Both the position numbers and the translations under genes were made by a program. Source: Ianthella basta (Eukaryota; Porifera; Demospongiae; Verongiida; Ianthellidae). From it: a stretch of 64,000 bases of DNA. Positions 54,600 through 64,000 of the stretch are shown here, one piece after another. The notes under the pieces were generated by a model that saw only the letters and a program-made list of their open reading frames with translations, did no database searches and was not told the origin of the DNA. The stretch lies in assembly GCA_964019415.1 (NCBI GenBank), contig OZ025872.1:8771822-8835821 (forward strand), given 5' to 3'. The number at the start of each line of letters is the position of its first letter. The first letter of the stretch is position 1.

Positions 54600-55380
54600 A
54601 ATGGATGCGGTGTGTGATGTTCTAGAGTAAGGTCCTGACCAGCAGAACATATGATGCTTGATCGTTAAGGCGAATAGCAGTGGAAGCAGTGAGGTTTGGC
54701 AGAGGTACTTAGATTGGTAAGATGAGCATGTGTTGGGGCAGTTTGGGTGGGAGGATGTTAATGTGGAGGTAGTCAAGGAGTTGTCGGATGTGGAAGTGAG
54801 GGAGATAGTGGAGGCCATTACTTGGAGAAAAGTGCAGGAGGAATGGGATCAGGAGATGAAGATGAAGCCCAAGTTGGAGATGCTAAAGAGGATTGTAAGT
54901 TTAGGAGAGTGGTTGAAGTATGCGAGAGTGGTGAGAAGGATGGAAGATGATGATGAAACTGAAGGGAGGCACAGCAGGTTTTCAAATTGAGGCAGAAAGA
55001 TTCGGGGGGGGGAGGGGTGGTGACCAGACAGGAGAGAGTGTGTAAGAAATTTGACAGTGGTGAAGTGGAAGATGTAGAACTTTGGTTGATGAGGTGCGAA
55101 ACTTGGAAATCCCAACAAGTACTAATGGAAGCCTGGATGAGATGACACAGTGACAAGGGCAGTATCCCACTGCATCCCTGCTGTCTGCTGCATGCCACAA
55201 TTATGAACTGGTATCTATATCATTGTATGTATGTGGCATGCAAGGTTTGGTTAACACTACTGCAGGTTCATGAGTATTCATTTTTTCCTGTTATGTGTAA
55301 GTGCTGCATGGGGCCAATCTGTGCCCTAGTGCCAATGGGCATGGTACACTTTAATACTGATTGATTGATTGATTGATTGA
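54600..55380 (+). mobile_element. LINE 3' end (CR1/L2-like), dead
   Basis: Broken frames give KPKLEMLKRIVSLGEWLKYA, LKGGTAGFQIE and ERVCKKFDSGEVEDVELWLM with RCETW, the C-terminal knuckle region of a non-LTR retrotransposon (usual form C-x-E/K-C-x5-EDVxHxLLxC). It is followed by a 3' UTR-like stretch and a (TGAT)n tail at 55356-55380, the kind of short tandem tail that ends CR1/L2-type LINEs. Confidence 0.65.
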
Positions 55381-56436
55381 TATAGCACTTCACCTTTACT
55401 TGAAAGTCAAATCTTGAAGACCTTAACGTAAATTGAAGAAAGTTTTTTCTCTTATGTAGTGGCCACCATTTTGTTTCAAACTTATTATATTCTATTAAGC
55501 ATTCTGTAAAATAGTTATATACTGCACGATGTCATTGACCTTTTACCCCATGTGAATGGGATATTAACCTCAACTGAATGTCATCAAAATGGTTTCAGGC
55601 TTAGGTTGCATGGTCACGTGGAAGAGTAGGGTGGGGAGAGGAAGGCAAAATTATGTCTGCAGGTACGTGTATATATTCCTTTAGTAACAACTCAAGCACA
55701 TGCAGGTTTCTGTAGTCTCTCTTCCATGATTAGAGCTAGGGCTTCAGTACTCCAATACATTCTCCCTATGGCTAAGACTGGTTCCTCAGCATCAAGGCAT
55801 GGACCATATTGAATGAATTAATAAATTTATATCCCTCCTGTAGAGCTATTAGCAGTATGTTGGCTACTCCCCCCCCCCGTACACACAAACTGCAACCATT
55901 GATCATGACAGTGCAGAGTTGCCCATTAATCTCCTACTCGGTTGTGAACCACAATAATTAATGCAAGCCTTCATCAGATTTCCGTGCAGCAAAAAGAGAC
56001 ACTATACTGCTTGTGATTATTAAAGTAAGTAATTATAGAATGAGAGAATCCTTGCAGTCAAAAGTTATAATTTCATTTTATATAATGAATGTTAAATGAA
56101 GGCCTAGGCTTGCAGACATATATAATTGGCCACATCAACTGAAGTTTCCCTTGGGTCAAACGTGAAATAGGTGCATGGCAAAGTGGCTGGTGAGTGTACA
56201 GCCTCATTTTGCAACTGTAGTCAATCGGCAATTGCACAATAATATTATGTGGCTGCATGACGTATATTAGGTATGTACCATTCCGCATATGGTAGGGATG
56301 TGATGTACCAAATGCTTCCAGTTTCACACCTCCCATGCCAGAGGAGAGAAGCTTCGCTGTGCTTGCCCCCATTATGGCAGCAACTAGGGCCAGACTTGCA
56401 TGCATATGGGTCCAATAATGAGATTAGTGCGTACAT
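55381..56436. repeat. Dispersed repeats
   Basis: 55380-55500 resembles 30415-30560; 55588-55825 matches 27480-27740; 55870-56070 is the inverse of 28030-28260; 56080-56230 matches 29840-29935. No gene. Confidence 0.6.
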
Positions 56437-57321
56437 ACATAGCATTCTCAAAATAAACAATCATTGTGCATTATGCAGTTACTAGATACCTCGGATCCTT
56501 CCAAAATTCATAGACACTTATGATAATAACTGTAAAATAATTAAATGGTGGACTATGACATACAATTCATATATAAAAATGTATACGATAGCCATCTGGT
56601 TAAATGCTGCTCAATTTCTTGCCTTACATGCAATAGAAATAAATATAATACACTGTATTGTACTTAAACTGTAGACTGCAATAATTATACTAACATGCTA
56701 TAGCAATTACCTACAAATACATATGCTCTGCAGATATAATGCATAATATAATAGAAATATACAATTATGCAATAAAATTATAAAATTTAATTATTGCACT
56801 GTATACAGATAAGCAGCAGTATAGTTATGTATACATATCAACTACTGCACACCTATACTGATGTATACAATTATTGCAAATGAAAGAATTATAATATATA
56901 GTATGATTATGGATTATGGCCATTTTTCACTCCATTCTTAGTTGGCTGTGACATTCTTACCAGATTTGTTGGTTGTCACAGCGTAGACAAGTCACTCAAC
57001 ACGATCAGTCACATCCACCATTTTGTCAACATCGTGTCATCAAAATTAATGGTCATTCAATTATTGAATACACAATAAACCATACTCAATACTATAATGA
57101 ACATGTGGTGACATGATATGAGTCGCATATAGTTCATGCAAAGTATACATAGCTGACTATAAATTGTGTTATAGAAGCATATTATAAAGATATAAAGCAA
57201 TTTACAAAGACTACTACACGCATATAGCTAGAGGCTAAGTGCAAGAAATAAGCTTGAAATACAATATCTTATTATGTGTCTACGTCAAGTACTATCATCT
57301 AATGAGCACGGAGAGTTGATA

Positions 57322-60300
57322 TCAAAGCGAAGGAGGCTCATGACCACTATCCTCGTCATCACCATCTTCTGTGTGTAAAGGTATCTCCCAATTGCAAATG
57401 TGAGCCAGAGAACCATTGTGTAGAAAAGAGGCAAAGTTAGTCAAGCCTTCCTCATCCCCCAAAAACTGAAAGGATGCCTTGAGATCACCAACTAGGCGTT
57501 TTATTCTGTCCACTTCATGGAAATCTGCAAGTTGTTTAATCTTAGATTTCCTGTTTTCCAGCAAGGCACTAATGGTTTCATTGAAAGGAGGCAATTTCAA
57601 TAACAGTGGTTCATCTTCGGAGGTGTCAGTCTCTTTGTGGTAGTAGCTGCGGAGGGCATTCATTCCCTTGAGTGTTGGCAAAAGGAATTCACCTGGAAGC
57701 AGCACCACTAAGGCTAGTAAGTCAGTGAGCGCCTGCTGACCAGTATCACACACCACTTGCATCACAGCCTCCAAGTTAACGGTTGCGGAGCATGACTGCA
57801 TATCTAGCATGAAGTGTAGCCAGTGTCGAGATCTTAGGACAGGACTGTCTACAGGGATGGATTTCACCTGCTGCAGAAGATTCAAAGCTTTTATTCTGAG
57901 CTCTAACAGCATTTGTGGGTCAGTACCTGTCGCCTTGTGGTCATTGTATGACTTTCCAAGAGCTTCGGCACACTGAATGGCAGCTGTTCTGTGCTGATTG
58001 CTGCTCTGTTTGCTGTCAGAAAAACTGTAGCTAGCAATGTTAACAGCTCGGAGCATGTGTTCTGGCTTTGCACCAATCTTAATCATGAGACTGAAGATGC
58101 GCAACTGAAGAGAAGCCTCACAATCAAGTGCAGAAATGAGGATATCACACATGATATCAAGAGACTGTGGACTTGCCCTACCTTGGACTGCCTCCAAGAG
58201 CTCAAGGGCTGCCTGTGGTGCTATTGAAAACTTCCACATATCCCTGAGTACTACCAAACTGAATCCAAGGTCATCAGAAGTGAGCAAACAGTCACAAAGA
58301 GAATGGTCACCATGGACATGGCTGCCTTTGATCAAGTCACGTTTACGACCCCTGCGAAGATGACTGAACTTGTCCCTGCTATTCCAGTCATGGTGAACAC
58401 AGTTGGAAACCATTGCAAGAAACAGCTGCATCTCAAATTGCAGGGGTGCACTTTTCTCCAGTAGGCACCTTTGCAGCTTTTCCAAGAAATTGATATGCCC
58501 GGTGGAAACAGAACACTGGTTGCAGCAAACCTGGAGAATTTTAGCCTTTTCACCATCACTAGGAGCATTTTCTGTGGGTATACCAGATGGTTTGACCATT
58601 AATAACTGTTGCTCAAAATCTGCCATTTGCGGTTGCCGTGGAAAGAAATAGTAGCTGCAGTGTTGAGACAATTCAGAGGCTCCATCCAGAAGGAATTTTT
58701 GCCAGCTACCATAACTGTAATGCTTCCTTATGCCTTTGGATCTCTTGACATCCAGAGGCTGAGGGTACACCTTGTATAGGGTAGTGAAGAGCTCCTGGCA
58801 ACCACCTGCTGGAAGCATTGTGAACAGGTCTACTAAGAGACCAGAAAATGAGTTTCCTAAGATGTATACTAGCAGGCTCTGATCGTCATCTCCACGTCTT
58901 GATGTGGTTATGGAGAGAGTCGAAGATATTGTACCTAAGTATGCAAATAATAAGAATCACCTAAAAGTGGCATAACATTTCATGAGAAATAATTGTAAAG
59001 TTTAGTAAAGTTGAGCTTAACAGGGTAGAAGAGGACTTATAAATTTTATTACCTCAACAAGTCAAGCAATTAATATTGATTCGCAGCACTTTACTCTGTT
59101 ATGAATAAGACAGACCCAGTTTGAAGAATTGCAATGAGCTATCAGACGTCATTCTTGTGATGTCTATTTAGGAATACCCACAATAAAATGGGTTACTCCT
59201 ATACATTAACCCATTAGCCACGGCATTTAAATCGCGAGCGCTGTCACGAGTGGCGAAATTAAAATGGCAGCACACGTTCGAATTCAGCACACGCTTGTTG
59301 GCACCTGCCGAAGCCTTCTCTTGCCCGGAGAGGCGGTGAAGAATTGGTCGCTGCTTGAATCTATGTTCCAGGAAGGTCGTGGATTGTTCTTGTGCCCTAC
59401 CGAGGATCTTTGCGGAAGAAGGTGTCCTCCATTCCTTCTTCTTGCTCATTCAGCAAAGCCAAGACTTGCAGCCCAGTCAATGAGACCTTGAAGGCTCTTC
59501 AGCCTTCTTATTTCAGGGTTATTTGAAGTATTCAGTTTAGAAGCCGCTTTCACTGCATTGTTATCAGTGCAAATGTGAAGTTAGCTTACCTTCCGTCGAC
59601 GAAGACGCCCGAAAAATTAGCGTACTGTTCAGAAGCAGCTTGCGCGCAACAGGCACAACCTGGAGACCAGGTAAGGGCATTGACAGAAACACTGGCACCA
59701 GTTCAGGTACACGGAAAACAATGCTCCATTCGGAAGCTCCTCGACTAAGGTAGTGCTCAAAATTCGCACGAGTCCAATATGACGCCAAAAGGTGTCATCC
59801 GCGGTTATGCACAAACTCACTCATGACACCTTTTGGCGTCATCTGCGGTTAAAGGGTTAACATATCCTAAGGAGTAGCTCATTTTGCCAAATCAATGCAC
59901 TTTGGCAAAACTAGCCATGTGGCAGTGAAGGTCACCAGGGACAGGCTTCATTCAAGGTGTTCAGCACACCAAAAGCCAGTCTGGAGTACATATAGAATAG
60001 GCTTTTGTTTGCTATTTAATTCTTCAACAATTTTATGCATTATACCTACAGCATGTCACAAGTCTTTTCACTCGTCAGTAAGAAAAGGTGTCGTGAGTGA
60101 GTCAGTAGTCAAATCACAGTGGTGGCTTCTGTAGCTGTGTGGCAGGTGACTTCAAGGAAAATGGCAGTGATGAGTGGTTTTGTCTGCAGGTCTTTCAGAA
60201 GCTCCACAAGAACACACAGTAAGTGTGTGCATTTGCGTAATTGTGTGACTGACAAGTGGCACAGAGCAAATGCGACTCTGGAGCAGAGAAAAGACCAATT

Positions 60301-62183
60301 AGCAGCCAATCACATTCTGGCACAGTGTTGCAGAGCACAGGAAACACTTCGATAGATCCAGTCTTCAACAGCTCAGGTCCACGCAGGCGTAGCGTCTGGC
60401 AGCCAAAATAGAGAGCCAATACAATTAACTTCGCAATGCATGTGCAGTGCTAGGCAAGTCTGATGCGCATTGTGTATCTACTCTTGGTACCTTTTAGTTT
60501 AAGTAATATAAGTACATGGTGATGTGACGTTGTACAGCTTATATTTTGACATGTTATAGCAAAGACAGAGGATGATGGGGTCAGAGAATACAAAATATGT
60601 GAGTGAATTGGAGAAAAGGCCCAATTTTGCGCAATGTATAAACTTACAATAGCTATGGGCGAAAACACTCACACGGGTGATATTTCAGCAAAATTCAGCT
60701 TTTAGCATCATTTATATCTATGGTACAGTCCCTTAGGCTACCTTCTGGCCAAGTTTGAAGCCTATAGTTCATTTCTGAAGCTCAAACGAAGACCGCAAAA
60801 TTACAAGGTTGGCCGACGTATACGGATGTGTCACGTAAGCGTGAAAAGCCACACACAATATTCTGGGCAACCAGGTCATGCTGAAGTCAATATACGTATA
60901 CTAATTCACATTTACTGACGAACGTGGAGACCTTATTGTGTCAAAGGCGAGGAAGATATGCTTCCCACTATGACCAACCCAACGTATCCACCATTTTGGC
61001 TACAAGTGTTTAAACGTCATTTTCCCTATTTTGCACAGAGTGTAATTTCGTACTTCAGGCAAGCGTATCTCGAGAATGCAAGCATATATCGAAAAGCAAC
61101 AAAGAGCATTAGATAGCTCAACCATTCCGCATTAACAATATGTCACTCACTCAAAATCGATCAACTGCACAAAATAGGACCTTTTCCCAAATCCACTCAC
61201 ATATGCTCACCACTGAAGGCAAGGCGGTGCTTAATGCTTTGGGGCACAGCATGAGCTATTGAGTCATGTCATTCTAGCCATTAATGTTGTTGTCCACCCA
61301 ATCGTTAGCTGCGTAAATGATCGTCACATGCAGAGTGCCATGTGCCCTTTTTTCTCAAATTCACTCACATTTATGTGCCATTTTTTGGTGCAATTAAGAC
61401 CTAATGATGCTGATAGAGTTAAAGACAAGTCTGCACACTTTATTTGTCTTTTCAGCTGCTACGAATCAATGGCAATTAGTAGCTTTGCATTAACTCTAGC
61501 AATCTTATGACTATCATGGGCAAAAACATGCAACCGATCAAGTCATGTTTCAAATTAACTTTGCTTATCCGATCATCTACACCTGTTGTATAGTCCCAAC
61601 ATCCTGTCCAAGTTTGAAACCCCGAGTCCTTTCTTTGGCTGAAGGATTGTTACGCTGTCACCACATATACAGATATTACAGAGCTATGGGCCATTTTCTC
61701 AAAATTTATCAGACTGAGTGTATTATCAAGTCGTAGTGTTTACTAGCGTATCTCTGGAACGAGAGCACAAGTAAGTGCAACAGTTAGCTCATGAACTGTG
61801 CTTTTACACTGTACCACACTGTACTATTTTCAGCATATAGTACAAAGCACCCCCTTTTCCCCAAACCATGGACGTATACGGAAGTGGAAGTGGGGCATTA
61901 AGGATTGTGAATGAACTTACATACCTATGAGCTCCTGTGTCATCTGCTTGACCACTTTCATACAGTCGTCTGTTCCACAGCGGCACACCAGTCTCATTAT
62001 TCCCCACATCCCTGTCAAGGTCGTTATTGGGTTTGGGTCCCCCTCCAGAGCAAGGCAGGTTTGCGTCAACCACTTTATGGACTGGCTAGCCAACTTAGAC
62101 CGCACCTCAGTAGATGCCTTGCCAAAGGTGCCAGATTCATCCACAACTGTAATCATTACACTCTCTGCCCAGTTGCGGAAAAT
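57322..62183 (-). CDS. Duplicated ZSWIM 3' part, two exons (5' end not seen)
   Basis: Exon 5' is 62183-61925 (259 bases, ACATTAG acceptor, GTATGT donor) and exon 6' is 58934-57322 (536 codons plus stop), with the same phases as the full gene. Both are open. Exon 6' differs by an in-frame loss after TLSI (KPEG segment shortened), one replaced patch near 58320-58370, and a small indel that ends the protein ten residues sooner. Homology stops 50 bases before exon 5', and no copies of exons 1-4 lie between here and 64,000. So it is either a partial, promoterless duplicate or the end of a tandem gene with its start beyond the window. Two long open exons after duplication favour some selection or a young age. 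Confidence 0.65.
59210..59856. mobile_element. piggyBac-type MITE 2 (TTAA target), with empty site in paralogue
   Basis: Begins CCCATTAGCCACGGC and ends GCGGTTAAAGGG, between TTAA at 59206-59209 and 59857-59860. Copy 1 of the duplication has the single TTAA at 33898-33901 with matching flanks (ACTCCTATA... and ...CATAC-TATCCTAAGGAGTA). Contains ATGACGCCAAAAGGTGTCAT and its inverse near the right end. Related to MITE 1. Confidence 0.9.
60598..61201. mobile_element. Tc1/mariner-type MITE (TA target), with empty site in paralogue
   Basis: Begins TGTGAGTGAATTGG and ends with the inverse-like CCAAATCCACTCACA; terminal repeats extend about 37 bp (GAAAAGGCCCAATTTTG and inverse CAAAATAGGACCTTTTC). 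Flanked by TA at 60596 and 61202; copy 1 has a single TA at 34639-34640 between the same flanks. Internal parts (CCAAGTTTGAAGCCTATAG) resemble sequence at 35030 and 61600, so older relatives lie nearby. Confidence 0.88.
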
Positions 62184-62234
62184 CTAATGTGTGATAACAG
62201 TGGGAAAATTGTCATGTCACATAGGTCCATTATA

Positions 62235-63114
62235 TATGAAATGACATGCTACATTAGTGATAGATTGTGTGACGTATCTTCTTGTGACAATGCTATACAT
62301 TCCCAGGCATAACCAGCAATTTGAAGGGGAGAGGCGGCATATTCTTGTGATACATTAAGTTCAATGCTATACTCCTGCAGACAGAGAGTTACATAGGCTG
62401 GGTTGCCTGAGCAAGCTCAATACTTATTAGTACACATTTCCCTATGAGTGGTATGACCAACTAATTCCCTTTTTGCATGGATATTGTGCAGCAATAAAGA
62501 ATGATGGGTTTTCACGGTGTGTTAACAATGTCTGTCCATTATATTCCCATGTGCAGAAGTTTAAGGAAATAGGGTTAAATACTGCCAAGGGTAGATAAGA
62601 GATGAGAGTATGCAATCTCGTACACTCACCCGTAACAGCATTTTTCTAGAATGACGCAGCAACATGTCACACGTAGGCATGGTAACACTACTTGATATTC
62701 TGATGTAATGCATGAACCCAAGTAATTGGTTAGCTTCAATGTAGGACTTCATTCGCACTGATTAGATAAGCAATCATGGCCATCAGAGGATCAAGAGCAA
62801 AAAGATTGTGTGAATTTGCCAGCGATATCCAACTTGCCTCATTTGAGGGCAAGGTGGGTTATTAGACAATTTGCTATGTGTAATTGCCGAGAAAAGGTCG
62901 AAGACCGCAAGCCATTAATTTGGAGTTTGATGCAATTTTCACTTTTTCCTTTCTTCCATAACTCACGCATGCTAGCAGTGATCTACACAAAACTTCTTAA
63001 CCGTAATTCAGATCCATATATAACTCTACCTCTCCACCAAAAGTTGTATAGGTTTGATTTCGACATGTGAGCCAGTGTTGCTACCTTCAGACCGGTATAT
63101 ACAATGTGTACAAT
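62235..63114. other. Unique spacer beyond the duplication
   Basis: No gene recognised. If copy 2 of ZSWIM has 5' exons they are not here. Confidence 0.4.
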
Positions 63115-63630
63115 TGACAGGTAATTTTGATGGCTCATTTCGCATGCTAAGGAAATTATCTAGCCTTTCCATGCATGCATTGTTCATTCTCACTTTCTGT
63201 GAGGAATTACAAGGCACAGAAGTTGGTCAGGGAGAAACGAAAGTTAGTTTGCTTGTTGTAACTTTAGATATGACTAGTTTAACAACAATGCATGCATGCA
63301 AAAAGTAAGATCGTATGTGTATGAACAGATTAATGTTCTCCTTGTTCCCTTTAGACGTTCCTCCAATAGCCAGAAAGATATTTCCCGCTATTTTGATGGC
63401 TTCGTTAGCAGTAACATTGCTCAGTGTAGCAAGGCATCAGTCAGTCATCAGTGGATATTGTATGTAGACTCAGAGAACTGAGTTTATTCTTTCTTCTGGT
63501 ACTTGTCTGACTTTGATCGAACAAAGTTTGCAGGAGATATAAGCAATTATAAGGAGGTAGAAATCAGCCGTGCGCAGCATCTGCATTGTTTACATAGCCA
63601 TAACTCACATGCATGGTCATAGCTGATAGG
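63115..63630 (+). repeat. Dispersed repeat, inverted partner of 43330-43810
   Basis: About 0.5 kb matching the minus strand of the earlier copy with scattered indels; the flank TTGTTTACATAG and CATAAC-CACATGC matches too. The open frame of the partner is broken here by small indels. Confidence 0.6.
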
Positions 63631-64000
63631 GCTCACTTCACAAGCTTTACTGCAAACTAGAAGGGCAACACTGTTCTTTTACTGACTGCATTTTCTTACC
63701 AAGGGGAGCAGAACTGAATACTCAGTCGACGTTTCAATTTGCCACTCACATTAGCTACTTCCCCACACTGTAAACTCACGTAATATCTCAAGTCCATCAT
63801 GGCATTAAAAAGGAGTTTCCATGCTCATGGCAAGTCTGGCAGCCATGGAACGATGAAAGAAAACAGAACTGCACCAGGCCTTCTTTCATCTCTCACACCA
63901 ATGTCTAGCTGGCATTGATTCCATTCATTCGACTGCAAGGGTGAAATTGTGTTTCGTCTGTGTTTACTACTTTTACCAATTTTATTTTGTAACATCTATT
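63631..64000. other. Window end, nothing recognised
   Basis: No coding frame, repeat or RNA gene that I can support. Confidence 0.4.

Larger units (their letters stand above)
56437..62234. repeat. Segmental duplication, copy 2
   Basis: Direct repeat of 31131-35911. It differs by a piggyBac-type MITE (59210-59856), a mariner-type MITE (60598-61201), one inverted segment (about 61326-61508) and loss of about 0.25 kb that copy 1 has at 35055-35310. It lies upstream of the ZSWIM gene in the same orientation. Confidence 0.9.

Noticed and set aside
54818..55200. Ser/Pro-rich minus-strand frames
   Set aside because: They are the antisense of a LINE C-terminal remnant that reads better on the + strand.

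Overview
This is nuclear DNA of an animal. Genes are spliced with GT-AG introns, intergenic DNA is AT-rich and full of GCTA/AGCT tetranucleotide runs, CA/GT microsatellites are long, and many small DNA transposons and broken non-LTR retrotransposons are present. The gene families (UHRF1BP1/SHIP164-type lipid-transfer protein, ZSWIM ubiquitin-ligase receptor, NHL propellers) are metazoan. Nothing looks vertebrate. An early-branching invertebrate such as a sponge is my best inference, but no marker here proves it. No bacterial, viral or CRISPR feature was seen.

Layout. 1-230: a retroelement ORF1-like remnant. 490-6,890: a tandem array of three two-exon NHL beta-propeller genes on the + strand, each with the same 6-codon first exon (MASLPK), plus a fourth fragment; the middle copy is broken. 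7,194-8,000: GC-rich and fold-back repeats. 8,172-19,961: an eight-exon + strand gene rebuilt to a 1,491-residue bridge-like lipid-transfer protein (UHRF1BP1/SHIP164, BLTP3 family), with a tiny uORF and a palindromic E-box just upstream. 20,704-21,306: an unrecognised minus-strand gene of 200 residues. 23,015-23,785 and 28,834-29,541: two paralogous intronless membrane-protein genes on the minus strand, lying in a duplicated block, with transposon debris between them.

31,131-53,520: a six-exon minus-strand gene whose exon phases all agree. It encodes a 1,218-residue ZSWIM-family protein with an N-terminal BC-box-like motif and a C-x-C-x5-C-x-H SWIM finger. Its 8.8-kb intron 4 holds an R2/NeSL-like LINE, itself split by a complete PIF/Harbinger element. 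Its 6.9-kb intron 2 holds a piggyBac-type MITE, other inverted-repeat elements and a large GT array. 53,521-56,436: more LINE and MITE debris. 56,437-62,234: a second copy of the last two ZSWIM exons with their flanks, still open and correctly phased, so either a partial duplicate or the 3' end of a tandem paralogue continuing beyond 64,000.

The duplicated block works as a natural recorder. Comparing its two copies gives occupied and empty sites for a TTAA (piggyBac-type) and a TA (mariner-type) insertion, and the membrane-gene duplication does the same for a CAGTGG-ended element with 5-bp target duplications. The genes here do not form one pathway. The main stories are local tandem duplication with fast divergence (NHL, membrane pair, ZSWIM) and a dense, datable set of small mobile elements.
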